Below are positions 19,960 to 31,440 of a DNA stretch of 64,000 nt, in pieces. Where the stretch lies: positions 66,542,895-66,606,894 of the forward strand of contig CM043944.1 of NCBI GenBank assembly GCA_014529385.2. The letters are read 5' to 3'. The stretch is from Adiantum capillus-veneris. Its lineage: Eukaryota; Streptophyta; Polypodiopsida; Polypodiales; Pteridaceae. The notes beneath the pieces were generated by a model that saw nothing but the letters and a program-made list of their open reading frames with translations, did no database searches and was not told where the DNA came from. The translations under genes and the position numbers were made by a program. Position 1 is the stretch's first letter; each line of letters begins with the position of its first letter.

Positions 19960-22440
19960 AATGAGAAACGAAGAGCAAGAATTGAATAAACGAAGAAGAA
20001 AGAAGTAGCTGCACACCAAGAATAACCTCAACAAAAGAAGGCGAGGTTTGCAAGAGAAGAACAGACTTATGAAAGAAGCCGCCAAGCTGCAAGTGAGGAC
20101 CCTGAAAGTTGGGTTCCAAGAGATATAAGGGGACCCAAAACCAATAAACCTACAAGGAAAGGAGGAGAGGATCCCACGGATTTTCTTGAACACATAGTAT
20201 GTAGAAGTAGAAGCCTTAAAGGTGAAGGAAGCTCAAGAAGTTGAAAGAAAAGCAAAGGAAGAAGAGGCCGGACAACAAAGACAAGCAGAGGCTATGGAAC
20301 AAAGTGAGACACATTATGACCAAGGGGAGATGTCTCCGAAACCCACCTCACCCACTACAAAGCAAGCATACCATCCCATGCCAAGCCCAAACCCGTCACC
20401 ATTAGCTAAACCCACTGAGGGTGAGGAATCCAAGGAAAAAGAGCCTGAGCAACAGGCAACAGCAAGTTTTGAACAGCCCAAAGAAACAGAAAAAACTGAA
20501 GTATAACCTTCTACGACAACCCAACAAGAACAATAGAGGCATCTGCAAAGCCTCAAGCAAAAGAAGCAGCTGAGGCAATCGCAGTGCCTCAAGGAGAAGT
20601 GGAACCCCTGTCTCGCAACCACAAGCAGCCAACCACAACACCACCCAAGGATCCACAAAATGAAACGGCAGAAACCTCTAGACAGGATTCTAAAGAAATG
20701 CAAAATGGCACCATCTTTCCAAAGAGAAGCAAGAGAAAGAAATGGAGGATCTAGGAGAACTTTTAACCAAGTTATCCGATGCCTGCATGAGAAAAGATCA
20801 ACAATTGATAGAAGTGACTAATGAACTTCTAACCACGGGGTGAAAGCATGTTAACTTGTCATGTTTTTTTATGTCCCGGACAATGCTAACTAGCACAATT
20901 TTGACATATGCTAACTAGTACAATAACTTGAGCTACATCTCGAAGATCTTTGACATATGATATATCAATAGAAAGCACTTGAAACAAGGAATCTAAATGT
21001 ACAAACTCCGAAATTTTTTGATATTATTTGTAAAAAATTTACAGGACGCCCAAATTTTCGAAGATGTGCTAACTAGAACAAAAAGCAAGACAGGTTAACA
21101 TGCTTTCACCCCACGACTCTGTAAGTCCAAAAGATCCAAGTGCATCTCAATGTAGAAAATGCTTCTCTGCAGTACTCAGAGCAAAGGATCATTGATCAAG
21201 CACCCCTTTTGAGACAGATAAGAGAAAATAATGTTGTTGCTTCAATCAAAGGTACAGATGAAGTCTATAAGACTTTGGAAAAGAGAAACAAGGATCTTGA
21301 GCTAGAGCTGAAGCTAGAACAATTGCAGAGACGCGACCTTGCATTGATGAGGGTCCAAAGAGAAGTGCAACTCCTCAAAGAGATAGCCGAATTAAAAAGA
21401 TTTAATTAGCTACTGAGAGAGGTCAAAAGGACTGGCAGGAGAATCGGACTTTCAAGTACCACTTACTAAAGCTGAGCAAGTGCCCATGGTCCAGCTTGCC
21501 AAAGCTGAGGAAGATGCACTCAAGGAGAAAATTGCTTAAGAAATAGATACATAATGGAAAGAAACATTGGATTGGGAGTTGAGAGTTCTCCACTCAGTCA
21601 ATGTAACTTGCACAATGGCATCAACAATCATTGCCATACCCTTTGATCAAAGTAGAGCTACTACAGGTAAACGAAAGACTATACAAAGATATGTCGACAA
21701 AAGGCTTAGAGGATATCCACCCCAAGTTGCAAAAAAGTGGGTTGAGCAAGAATTTGAGATATCTAATTTTGTTCACAAGAACACCTGCAACACTCCAAAA
21801 GAAAGACCCAACATTCTGTCATGTACCAAGGGTAAGAATCTGGCAAGCATATGAAGAATTGAGAAAGAAGAGGCCGACATGACTGAACTATTTACGTCTA
21901 CCAGCTCCAGAGCAGGGACCGGCAACAGAGGAATACATGTTGAAAACCCTAACAGGTGCCATGAATTTCTTTGAAAGCCTTCCTGACCTCTCATGTGCCA
22001 TGTTGTATAAGATTTGCAGAATGCTTCTCACATGAATTCAAGTTTTTCACAAGCCAGAGCACCATGGATGTCTTTCCTAGAAGGAAATAAGGGTCTTTGT
22101 TATGACTTAAGTGGCAAGCATTCCAAAGGAGTCCTTTAGGGCTTCTACGCCCGATGCATGTTTTTGCTCTCTAGCAATTTATGTTGGCGTTTAAGGAAGC
22201 ATTCTATGCAGGTTTTTTCACTTGGCGAATGAAGATATTTGGGTTAGTGATAAGCAACCTTACTTCTAGATTTGTTGGCTATTCAACCATTGAGCTTAAA
22301 AACAGAGTCACAATGCAGTTCTTGCAAGTTCGTGACAAAGAATGCAGAATTAGATATGAGAAATCACTACATGCAATTAAAGACAGCCTCGCCAGCTGTC
22401 AACCCGAAGACTACTTTAGTCCATGAAGCTGTGTCAAGGG
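19960..22440 (+). pseudogene. decayed coding region of unknown function
   Basis: Several plus-strand frames, broken by stops and small shifts, read like one protein of some 700-800 residues. The N-terminus is very rich in Glu, Lys, Pro and Gln (20222-20506). A coiled-coil-like stretch follows (21140-21409, leucine and charged repeats such as RNKDLELELKLEQLQRRDL). A more ordered C-terminal part (21631-22425) contains VRIWQAYEELRKKRPT, LPAPEQGPATEEYML, SLPDLSCAMLYKICRMLL and SIPKESFRASTPDA. A TATA-like GTATATAAG sits at 19907, about 50 bases before the first ATG. I recognise no family. It lies after copia gag and ends just before a polypurine tract and LTR start, so it may be an extra or captured gene inside an LTR element. 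A MITE interrupts it. Confidence 0.5.
20837..21112. mobile_element. MITE with long terminal inverted repeats
   Basis: The ends are near-perfect inverted repeats of about 20 bases: GGGGTGAAAGCATGTTAAC and its complement GTTAACATGCTTTCACCCC. Length is 276 bp with no ORF. Inside, GCTAACTAG followed by a variable base and ACAA occurs three times. It splits the coding region 19960-22440; flanks read CCAC and ACGA, so any target duplication is at most 2 bases (AC). Confidence 0.85.
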
Positions 22441-22447
22441 ACGACAC

Positions 22448-22465
22448 AATCAAAGAGGGGGGGAA
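22448..22465 (+). other. polypurine tract
   Basis: AATCAAAGAGGGGGGGAA directly before TGTTAGCAGC, the form expected before a plus-strand 3' LTR. Confidence 0.65.
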
Positions 22466-22655
22466 TGTTAGCAGCAAGCTAACTCAGATAACTCAAATAG
22501 TATATTTCGAAGATTTTTTTGTGAAAACACTCCTATTTTCCAGATAAACAATGTAATTAATGAGCTAGGGCTACAAGCTTTTAAATTGTATCCACCTGTC
22601 TTTAGTTAGAGATCCCAAATTATTAGTTTTGACCACTAAAACCTTGGCTAATTAG
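22466..22655 (+). repeat. 3' LTR, first segment
   Basis: It begins TGTTAGCAGC after the polypurine tract and runs to the insertion point of transposon copy B. The sequence appears to continue at 28976-29128, where it is cut again by element E. No 5' partner is visible. Confidence 0.55.
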
Positions 22656-23590
22656 CACTAGAATGGTAACCTAACATGACATAAAAGTGTCCTTTGAGGG
22701 TTTTGGAAAAAATTTCCAAAACCATAGTAGATCCACTCATTTTGAAAAATCCTTTCATGAGCTTATAGTTCAATAACTACTACATATGGAAAAAATGAGA
22801 AACTTGTAATTTTTCTCATCCCTTGGTCACTACAAGCCTCCAAAGTTGATGGACCAGTGCATTTTGCGCAAAATAGAAATTTCTTACGGTTGATTCCATA
22901 TAAATAAGAGTGGGGATTTTTGTAGGACCTGAGATAAAATTCCTGTTAACTTCAATGGGTTGGTGACCAAAACATATGGTTGCTTTTACCTCACTATTTG
23001 TTTTTGGGCAAAAAAATAGGTACAAAAAAGTTGTATTTTTCCCATTCTGCGGACCTATCATCAAAGTTTCTATAGTAATGCTCAATACCGATACTATATA
23101 CATGTTTTATTAGTTCCCTTTGGGCCTTTGGATTCAAAAGGATCCATGGAGCATGTCAAAAGGATAATGGATCTCTTACAATTGGAACCTTGGGGGCAAT
23201 GATAAAGTGCTAAATACAGCAAACATGAAAAAACTGGGTTTAGCATTATGACCTCTAGAAACCCATGGAAACTACTCAATATCTAGACAAGTTTGTAGTA
23301 TATGATTATATATGGTTACTACCTACAAAATACACACAATTTTCCTAAGAAACTAGCAATATTAAGAAAGTTATACTTGCTACTCTAAAATATATCGTAT
23401 TCTTCACCAATCAAAAAACTCAACCATAATCATATACTATGCTATATAGCATATTAGGTCCCCCAAAACTCAAGGAAGACTAGCTTTATGTTATACATTA
23501 CAATAACACAATCAAAATTGAATTTGGATATCAAGAAAACCACCAAAAAAATCATAACTTTTGAATTTTCTATTTTTTTGAATTTTTTTG

Positions 23591-24064
23591 GCATCAACTT
23601 CACACTATATGAAATGTGTGTAGAAATGGCCTCCTTTTATAGGCCAAAAGGCTGCCCTCTCTCATGAGAGGGCAGCCATGTGTAGCCGCCCTTGTGTAGA
23701 TAAGTCCAAATCGGACCCTCCAATCCGCCCACGTGTGGCCGCCCCTAAGAAGACAAGTCCGCTTTTGAATTCGGCCACCAGCCATTGACTTCCGACGAGC
23801 GGCCACCGGCCATTGACTACCGGCCACCGACCAACCGACGGTTGTTTTCCGACCACTTTTTGGCCGCCGTCCGGCCATAATATTTTGGCAAAAATAAATA
23901 TTCCGGCGAGGAAAAAAGTTGCCCCTGATTTTTTGCCATGAAAAATTGAGTTTCCGGCGAGTGATTTTCCTTCACGCACGATGGCTTCTCCTCAATGTGG
24001 GCCTTACAAATGTGCACTTTTACAACATAAAATTACAAGGGTAAATCAGGCTCCATACTTAACA
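23591..24064 (-). repeat. C1 3' LTR, truncated
   Basis: It matches 28331-28789 of the 5' LTR closely, with some short indels. The part corresponding to 28067-28330 (end of the LTR in element sense) is absent; the sequence instead joins transposon copy B at GAATTTTTTTGG. Confidence 0.88.
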
Positions 24065-24078
24065 ATCTCCCACTTGGA
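24065..24078 (-). other. C1 polypurine tract
   Basis: Minus strand TCCAAGTGGGAGAT abuts TGTTAAGTATGG, the standard copia arrangement. Confidence 0.85.
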
Positions 24079-24235
24079 GACTGATCTCCAAACCAAACCT
24101 GTGACTGCTTTCCATTCTGGCTTCTTATCCTTGAATGCCGATTGAAGATGAGCAAAAGCTCAACTTCTCCTTGTTGACCACCTTTGTAAATATGTCTGCA
24201 GGATTTTCACTTGTATGCACCTTTCCTAGCTTTAG

Positions 24236-26566
24236 CTATCCCTCTTCCAAAAGAGTGCATATGAAGTGATATCTCACCTCAATGTGCTTTGTCCTTGAAT
24301 GAAAGGTTGAGTTCTTCGCAAGATGGATAGCGCTTTGGCTATCACTGCACAAGACACAATTGTCTTGTTTGAATCCAAGCTCTTCTAAGAATCTGTGAAG
24401 CCACATAATTTCTTTGCTTGCCTCCGTCATTGCTACATACTCTGCTTCCGTGGTAGAAAGTGAAATCACTTTCTGCAGCTTTGAAGCCCAGCTTACTGCT
24501 GTGCCTCCAACCATGAACACATAGCCAGTAGTGCTCCTTCGAGTATCTTTGTCACCTGCCATATCTGCATCAATATACCCTTCTAGAAAAATACCAGTTC
24601 CTCCAAAATATAAAGCATTTGTTGTTGTCCCTTTTAGATACCTAAGTATCCACTTCACAGCTTGCCAATGCTCTTTACCCAGCTGGGTTGTCCATGAACC
24701 TACTCAGAACTCCCACTGCATGTGCAATGTCTGGCCTTGTCCAGACCATAGCATACATTAGAGAACTTACCGCTGCAGCATATGGAACTTTAGACATATA
24801 GGCTATCTCCTCTTGTGTCTTTGGACACATATCCTTCGTTAGTTTAAAATGACCATCCAAAGGTGTAGAAACTGGTTTTGCATTTTGCATTGCAAACCTT
24901 TCGAGTACCTTCTTGATGTAATCTTCTTGAGATAGCTTTATTGTCTTCTTTGTCCTGTCCCTTGATATTTTCATACCAAGAATCCTCTTTGCAGCACCTA
25001 AATCTTTCATTGAAAAAGATTAAGACAGCTCCTCTTTTAGGTCTTTGATGTCCTGCATGTTAGCACTTGCAATCAACATGTCATCAACATACAACATTAG
25101 GATGATGAATTTCCCATCTCCCAAATTCTTCGTGTAGACGCAGTGATCGGAGTTGCATCTTGTGAATCCAGGATCCAACATCCATCGATCAAACTTCAAG
25201 TACCATTGTCTTGATGCTTGCTTTAAACCATACAAGCTCTTCTTTAATCTGCAAACCATTTTCTCCTTACCTTTTACTTCATACCCCTTTGGTTGAAGCA
25301 TGTAGATTTCCTCCTCTAAGTCACCGTGAGGGAATGGCGTATTTACATCCATTTGCTCAAGATTTAGATCATGAGAAGCAACAAGGCTTAAGACAAGCCT
25401 AATTGAGTTCATTTTTACAACAGGAAAAAATATTTCATTGAAGTCAATACCTTTCTTTTGAGAAAACCCTTTTACCACAAGGCTAGACTTGTACCTTTTC
25501 TTCCCACCTTCTTCTTCCTTCACCTTGTACACCCATTTGTTTTGAAGTGCCCGCTTACCTTTAGTCAACTCAACCAATTCCCATGTTTGGTTGCAATGTA
25601 GTGAGTCCATCTTCACTTGCATGCTCTTCGTCCATTCTTCTTTGGATTCATGTTTCATAGCTTCTTCGTATGATTCCGGCTCTCCAGAATCTGAGATCAA
25701 GAGATGGTTGAAGAAAGGAACAAACCTTTCTGGAGGTCTACTTGCTCTTGTAGATCTTCGGGGAATAGGTTGAGGCTCCTCATTTGGTTGACGTTGTTGC
25801 ACATTGTCACCGTTTGTAGTCCTTGAGTCTTCACCATCCTCAAGCTCCATGTACTCATCACTTGTTTCTTTTGTTTGATTTCTTTCCACGTAATCTTTGT
25901 ACATATTTTGTTCGTTAAAAATTACATCCCTACTCCTTAAGATTTTACCATCTTCACGATTCCATAGGCGATACCCAAAGTCACCTTCTCCATAGCCAAT
26001 GAAGAAACACTTTTTAGACTTTGTATCTAGCTTTGATCTTAGGCTTCTATCTATGTGCATGAAAGCCTCACACCCAAATACTTTGAGAAATGCATAATTC
26101 ACCGGTTTACCTGTCCATGCCTCTTCTAGAACTCCCCCATCCAACGCCGTTGAGGGTGACCGATTGATTAAGTACACAGACGTACTTACAGCTTCCGCCC
26201 AAATCTCAAGCGGTAGGCCTGCATGTAGCCGCATGCTTCGTGCTCGCTCCATGATTTTCCTGTTCATCCTTTCCGAAATACCATTTTGTTGAGGTGTCCT
26301 TGGGGTTGTCCTTTGCCTCCGAATGCCATTGCTAGCACAAAAGCTTTCAAAAGCTTGGCTGCAATATTCACCTCCATTTGTCGGATCTGAGGCATTTAAC
26401 CTTGGTACCTGTTTCATTCTCCACAAAGGCTTTTCACCTTTGAAATATTGAAAATACATCGGATTTATTCTTCATGACATAAACCCATGTTTTTCTAGTC
26501 GCATCGTCCAATGAGCCACCAAGTGATGGTGTACTTGCAGGACCCCAAACATCAGAATGAACCAAC
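24236..26566 (-). pseudogene. pol: C1 integrase, reverse transcriptase and RNase H
   Basis: Integrase starts at [11 protein letters not shown] (first Asp, about 26550). A one-base insertion in the second motif splits LRSD from NGGEY near 26390. TPQQNGISERMNR gives the Glu. The frame 25020-26459 includes FGCEAFMHIDRSLRSKLD and the reverse transcriptase (ALQNKWVYKVK, SLYGLKQASRQWY, active site LYVDDMLIAS). A TAA interrupts at 25020 (EELS-stop-SFSMKDLG). A one-base shift at about 24670 (NPAG) leads to RNase H 24236-24658 with GYIDADMAGD, STTEAEY and LCSDSQSA. All catalytic motifs are present; only small lesions disable it. Confidence 0.93.
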
Positions 26567-27931
26567 TCAAGTTTTTTTATTTTTTCTTTCATTTCCTGAT
26601 TTTTGAAATTTTACCCTCTTTTGTTTACCATAAACACAATCTTCACAGAACTCTAAGTCCACTTCTTTCAAACCTGGTGGAAGATTCTTTGTTTGAAGGA
26701 TTTGCATTCCTTTGGCACTCATATGTCCAAGTCGGTAGTGCCACACCACACTATCAACTTTTGTAGTTGTTGCACAAGCTAAAGGTTGCGTGCTAACAAT
26801 ACACAAGTAAAGTGTACCGACTTTTTCTCCCTTGGCAACCACCAAAGATCCCTTTGAGATCTTCCACCGTTTGTTTCCGAATGCAATGTTGTGACCTTCA
26901 TCGTCCAATTGTCCTATAGAGATCAATTTTTTGCGAAGAGAAGGAACATGCCTAACATCTTTAAGCTTCCATTCATTTACATTAGTAGTTTTGACAGAAA
27001 CTGTACCTTTACCGACAATCTCACAAGCTTCATCATCTCCCAAGTATACATACCCAGAATTACCTTTGGTGTAGTCTTGGAAATGTTGCTTGTGTGGTGT
27101 CGCATGGAATGAAGCCCCGGAATCTACTATCCAAGAATTATACACATTGTCTAATGAGAGAATTAGAGAATCTTGCTCTACTTTACCTGCCACATTGGCC
27201 TCCGATGTTGGCTTGTTTTCTTGAGACTCTGTCTCCTTCTTCTTCTTGGACCAGCAATCCTTCTTGACGTGGCCCTTCTTAACGCAGTTCCAACATTCAA
27301 GAACTAACTTTGTGCGTGACTTGCTCCGTCTTGAGCGATCACGACCCTTTTGGTTTTTGAACCTCTCCTTAGGCCTTCCTCTTGTTTCCACTGACAATGC
27401 AGCACTTGATGATTCTCGTGTGCTTCTCCTTCGTATTTCCTCACTTAGGATAACACCCACAACATCATCAAACTTAAGAGTATTTGTGCCAGAAATAGAA
27501 TTACTTACAGCCATCACAAGGCTGTCCCAACTATCCGGTAGAGATGATAGTATAAGGAGAGCTCGCACTTCATCATCAAAATTGATTTTCACCGATCGAA
27601 GTTGAATTATGTTTGTGTTAAAGTCATTTAGGTGTTCTGCAACTGAACCATTCTCTGCCATCTTTAGATTGAACAAGCGCTTCATAAGAAATACCTTATT
27701 GGATGCCGATGGTTTCTCGTAGAAGTCGTCAAGTGACTTCATCAAGTCCTCCATGGTCTTCATCTCCGAAACATTGAAGGCCACCGTTGATGCCAAGATT
27801 AACCGGATTGTTCCGAGGGCCTTTCGATCAAGGACAATCCATGCTTCATCTGCCATCATTGCGAGCTTCTTTGCAAGACCGCCTAGTAGCAAATAGAGGT
27901 CCTTCTGGTAGAGATAGTCTTCAATTTGCAT
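26567..27931 (-). CDS. gag-pro: C1 Gag-protease with GAG-pre-integrase
   Basis: An open frame of 454 residues. The Gag (UBN2-type) region covers about residues 1-170 ([34 protein letters not shown]). A zinc knuckle [14 protein letters not shown] lies near 213. The aspartic protease [12 protein letters not shown] lies near 268. The GAG-pre-integrase segment runs at about 380-440 ([28 protein letters not shown]). The frame ends in a run AAAAAATAAAAAAACTTGA, where a one-base shift would restore continuity with integrase; this could be programmed slippage or a mutation. The ATG lies about 120 bases from the primer site. Confidence 0.93.
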   Translation of the reverse strand: MQIEDYLYQKDLYLLLGGLAKKLAMMADEAWIVLDRKALGTIRLILASTVAFNVSEMKTMEDLMKSLDDFYEKPSASNKVFLMKRLFNLKMAENGSVAEHLNDFNTNIIQLRSVKINFDDEVRALLILSSLPDSWDSLVMAVSNSISGTNTLKFDDVVGVILSEEIRRRSTRESSSAALSVETRGRPKERFKNQKGRDRSRRSKSRTKLVLECWNCVKKGHVKKDCWSKKKKETESQENKPTSEANVAGKVEQDSLILSLDNVYNSWIVDSGASFHATPHKQHFQDYTKGNSGYVYLGDDEACEIVGKGTVSVKTTNVNEWKLKDVRHVPSLRKKLISIGQLDDEGHNIAFGNKRWKISKGSLVVAKGEKVGTLYLCIVSTQPLACATTTKVDSVVWHYRLGHMSAKGMQILQTKNLPPGLKEVDLEFCEDCVYGKQKRVKFQKSGNERKNKKT

Positions 27932-28052
27932 CTTCCAATGTTGGTAGTTTTAGCTATGAACTTCTAAATCTTGAGCTTCCCTTCCTCCCCCATAACTCCC
28001 ACTCAATTCAAGGAATCCTTTCCTTGAGCTAAATTAGCTACGAGCAAACCTT

Positions 28053-28066
28053 GCTCTGATACTAGT
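28053..28066 (-). other. C1 primer-binding site
   Basis: Minus strand ACTAGTATCAGAGC lies directly after the 5' LTR end CCTAACA. It matches the usual TGGTATCAGAGC site (initiator tRNA-Met) with one change. Confidence 0.8.
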
Positions 28067-28789
28067 TGTTAGGAAATAAGATGTAGCTAAATAGATAATT
28101 GAGTAGATTACTTAATGGAGAGAGATAGATTTACATACACGAGATTATAGAGTAGAGAGAGAGAGAGAGAGTACACACGATATACGTGGTTCACCCAATG
28201 TGGGCTGTGTCCACGGAAAAGAAGCCACTCAATGGCTTTAGTACTTCAAAACAAGAAGTAGTTTACAAAGGGATTATACCCTTAATGGAGCTCCTGCCTT
28301 GCTTCACTCTCACCACCTCACACTCACCTTGTTGCATCAACTTCACACTATATGAAATGTGTGTAGAAATGGCCTCCTTTTATAGGCCAAAAGGGTTGCC
28401 CTCTCTCATGAGAGGCAGCCATGTGTAGCCGCCCTTGTGTAGATAAGTCCAAATCGGACCCTCCAATCCGCCCATGTGTGGCCGCCCTTGAGAAGACAAG
28501 TCCGCTTTTGAATTCAGCCATCGGCCATTGAATTCGGCCACTAGCCACCGGCCATTGACTTCTGACCACCGACCAACCGACGGTTGTTTTCCGACCACTT
28601 TTCGGCCACCGTCCGGCCATAATATTCCGGCGAGGAAAAAAGTTGCCCCTGATTTTTTACCGTTAAAAATTTGGTTTCCGGCGAGTGATTTTTCCTTCAC
28701 GCACGATGGCTTTTCCTCAATGGGGGCCTTACAAATGTGCGCTTTAACCACAAAAAATTACAAGGGTAAATCAGGCTCCATACTTAACA
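28067..28789 (-). repeat. C1 5' LTR
   Basis: This 723-bp complete LTR reads TGTTAAGTATGG to CCTAACA on the minus strand. It includes a TATA box (CCTATAAAAGGAGG, 28373-28386) and a GA run near 28156. Confidence 0.9.
28373..28386 (-). promoter_or_regulatory. TATA box of C1 5' LTR
   Basis: CCTATAAAAGGAGG on the minus strand, also present in the truncated 3' LTR at 23630-23643. Confidence 0.6.
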
Positions 28790-28975
28790 AGGTTAATGGT
28801 GAGATCGATACTCCAAAAAAAATGCTAAGTTTTTTTCAGCTCATAAGGCAACTTTCTGGATATATAGCACCTAGAAATTCATTTTCATACTCTTCAAATA
28901 ATTCAAGAAAAATGGTCACTTAACAGGACACAAAAGTGCCCAAGGACATAAAAGTGTCCCGTTACCATTCTAGTG

Positions 28976-29128
28976 CTAAGGTATAAAAGTCAATTTTTGT
29001 TAGTATTTTATAAGTTTTGGATAATATAAACACATCGTGAGCTAACAACACTCACTTCTCTCCTTCTAGTGCTTCATACTACCTTCTTGATTTTCACATT
29101 GTAGTGTTGTTTGCTGCGTTGCAACCCT
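28976..29128 (+). repeat. 3' LTR, second segment
   Basis: Between transposon copy B and element E. It appears to continue the LTR started at 22466, with TATA-like TTTTATAAG near 29006 and a copia-like end GTTGCAACCCT just before E. Confidence 0.45.
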
Positions 29129-31293
29129 TGTCGTGCAGCTCCGCTCCCATGCAAAGAAAGATGCCAAAAAAATGCACATCAAGTTTTTTTGACGCTAATA
29201 TCTTTAATGAACAGAGATTAAGGATTGGCAACATGCCAAGTTCAATGCTGAATGTATGTCAAATGTTGTAAAAAGGGCCAATAGATGCCTTAATGATGCC
29301 AAAAATGAGTATACTTGAAGTGAGCACAGATGGAAGATTATGATCTAGAACTGTAGTGCTTGAAGTGCTCTACCGGCCTGTCTTTATGGCTCGTCGATTG
29401 GAGCTACGGTGAAGAAGTTATGGCATATTGAAGTTTGAGTCGATTGCAGATCTGTACCGGATTGGGCAACTACAACTGAGGTGATAGAAATGGAATGAAT
29501 GCACGGGCCTAAAATTCTCAATTTGTGGAGCACGTCGCTCTTTTCAGATCAATGATCGAAGTTATGGTTGCCAGGTTATGGGCCGTTAAAGATTCTCTGG
29601 GGACCGGTTCCGTGCTAGTATAGTCGGCACGGTTAAAGTGCCATCTGGGAGTTCTTGAGTTGCAACTAGGGTTTCGAATGCACTAGAATAAGTGCTCAAG
29701 ATAGCAGTGCTTTGTTTGAGATGTAAGATGGATGTGATGCTCTTCAGAGAGCACAATAAATGCTTAAGTGGAATCTTTTTAAGGTCGTCTCTTGATACGG
29801 GCAGTAAATGTTATGATGAGGTTGCTCGACGGGGGCCGCTGAAGAAAGATGTTGTGCTTGGGGATGCTTTAGTTGGTGTGTATGTTAGGCAATGCCTTTG
29901 GCCAAATATGGTGCCTTTATGAAAGCTTGTCTTGGTCTAGTCGATATGCATGTTAAATAAGGTGCCCTTTGAGAATTTCCCGGAGATGTCGTGTTTGGCA
30001 TTGCCTTGGCTAGCATGTATACCAAATGGGGTACATTTTTAAGGGCCGCTCACCCAACTCAAGGAATTAGACCGGCTGCCCATGACTTTAAATATAAAAA
30101 AACCGCCCAACGCAAAGGGGCATGGCCGCCCAAAGCCATAAATAATAATCATCCGGCCGCCCAAGCTTAGGCAGCCCAATGATTGTGTGTAAACAAATAA
30201 AAAACAAGGGAGGCGATGCCGAAGGCAGCAGTAGCGAGCTACGCTGGGAATCGTCATTCACACAGGCCGGGGAAGGCATCAGACGAGCTCGACGCAGAAG
30301 CGAAAAACACTCAGGAAGCCGTCGCGCGCAGATTCGGTGCCAGACGCTTGGCATTTTGTGCTGCTCGACTTCGGTCTTGCCACGTCATGGGGACGGTTCC
30401 TGCCACGTCAGCCACCCATTAGCGACATTGCTAATGGGTAGGCTATTTTTAGGGGATCATCGTGAGCTCTCTAAGTCTCAAAAGCTCTTTATGCTTTGAA
30501 ATTCCCTCCTCAAGCCTTAAGCTCTCAAGCTCATTAAGCTCAAAGTTATTCACCTCATCATCGGAATCCTCCTCCTCCTCCTCCTCCTAAGCTCCATTTC
30601 CTTAAGCTCTTCATAATCAAAATCTCCTTAAGCTCTTCTCCTTCTCCTCGTTACAAGTTAAGCTCGGAAGCTCAGAAGCTTGGAAGATCGGGCCTCATGC
30701 CTTCAAAAGCCTTAAGCTCTTAAGCTTAAACCAGATTCCTATTCTCTTCCTCATAAGCGGGGATATTCTTAAGCTCCACCTCTGAATCTTCAAGCTTGCT
30801 TAATCCTTGTAAGCTTAAACCCCTTCATAAGCCATAATCCAAATCTCTTAAGCTATCAAGAGCGGAGTTAACCATCAAGCTTAAGTTTTTTTTTTAAACC
30901 TCTCTTAATCTAATCTATCACCATAAGCTAATCCTAATCGAGTTTCTATCGCCTAAAGCGAGCCTAATCTTCTAAGCTTTCATTACCGGAGTCATACGAT
31001 CTCTTAACCCGTCTTAAACCTTCCCTAAGCCTCATTAACTTTTCAAAATCTGCTCAAAGCTTATTAAACATTCGAATCGAGGAGCAGAAGGCAAAGTAAG
31101 CAGAATTTCATCAATTTCTTGTTAAAGCACCTGATTTAAGCCAGATCTTTCTTTGTAAGAGCATTTAAGCTTCCATTAGGGATTGATTAATCATGGATTC
31201 CGTCGATTAACTGGAAATTAGATGGACTGCTTGTTTGAATACTGTTGTCGGTAATTGCATTTGGCTCACCTTTCGCACAATTATCCCCCGACA
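29129..31293 (+). repeat. E 5' LTR
   Basis: This 2165-bp LTR is unusual for about twenty AAGCT motifs (often TTAAGCTC) between 30480 and 31170, a CTC-repeat, and a hairpin at 30415-30438. It lacks about 70 bases near its end that the 3' LTR has. Confidence 0.88.
30415..30438. other. LTR hairpin, E 5' copy
   Basis: CCCATTAGCGA pairs with TTGCTAATGGG around a 2-base loop, with one G-T pair. The 3' LTR copy (41116-41139) is a perfect 11-bp stem. Confidence 0.7.
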
Positions 31294-31315
31294 TTCTTGG
31301 TGAACCTGACGTGAA
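31294..31315 (+). other. candidate E primer-binding site
   Basis: TTCTTGGTGAACCTGACG follows the LTR end CCCGACA. The TGGT start suits a tRNA ACCA end. It differs from the G-lineage site after TGGTG. Confidence 0.45.
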
Positions 31316-31440
31316 ACGAGCCGGGGTGAGCAGTGTGGTGAAGAAGGATGTCGACACCGCAAGAGGCTGCGATGTAGCAAATGATGTAGCAGTTTGCTGC
31401 TTACATGCAACAATAGCACGCTGCCCAACAACAGTACAAC

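Larger units (their letters stand above)
23591..28789 (-). mobile_element. Ty1/copia element C1
   Basis: A minus-strand copia element: 5' LTR 28067-28789, primer site 28053-28066, gag-protease 26567-27931, integrase/reverse transcriptase/RNase H 24236-26566, polypurine tract 24065-24078, 3' LTR 23591-24064. Domain order (integrase before reverse transcriptase) is diagnostic of copia. The 3' LTR lacks its last 265 or so bases. It is inserted into DNA transposon copy B. Only a few frame breaks are present. Confidence 0.93.
22656..28975. mobile_element. DNA transposon copy B, split by copia element C1
   Basis: The outer ends are CACTAGAATGGTAAC (22656) and its complement GTTACCATTCTAGTG, flanked by TTAG and CTAA. 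The left arm 22656-23590 aligns with 41251-42145 of copy C, and the right arm 28790-28975 with the last 170 or so bases of copy C. Copia C1 lies between them. About 260 bases of the transposon at the left junction are missing. No transposase. Confidence 0.8.
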
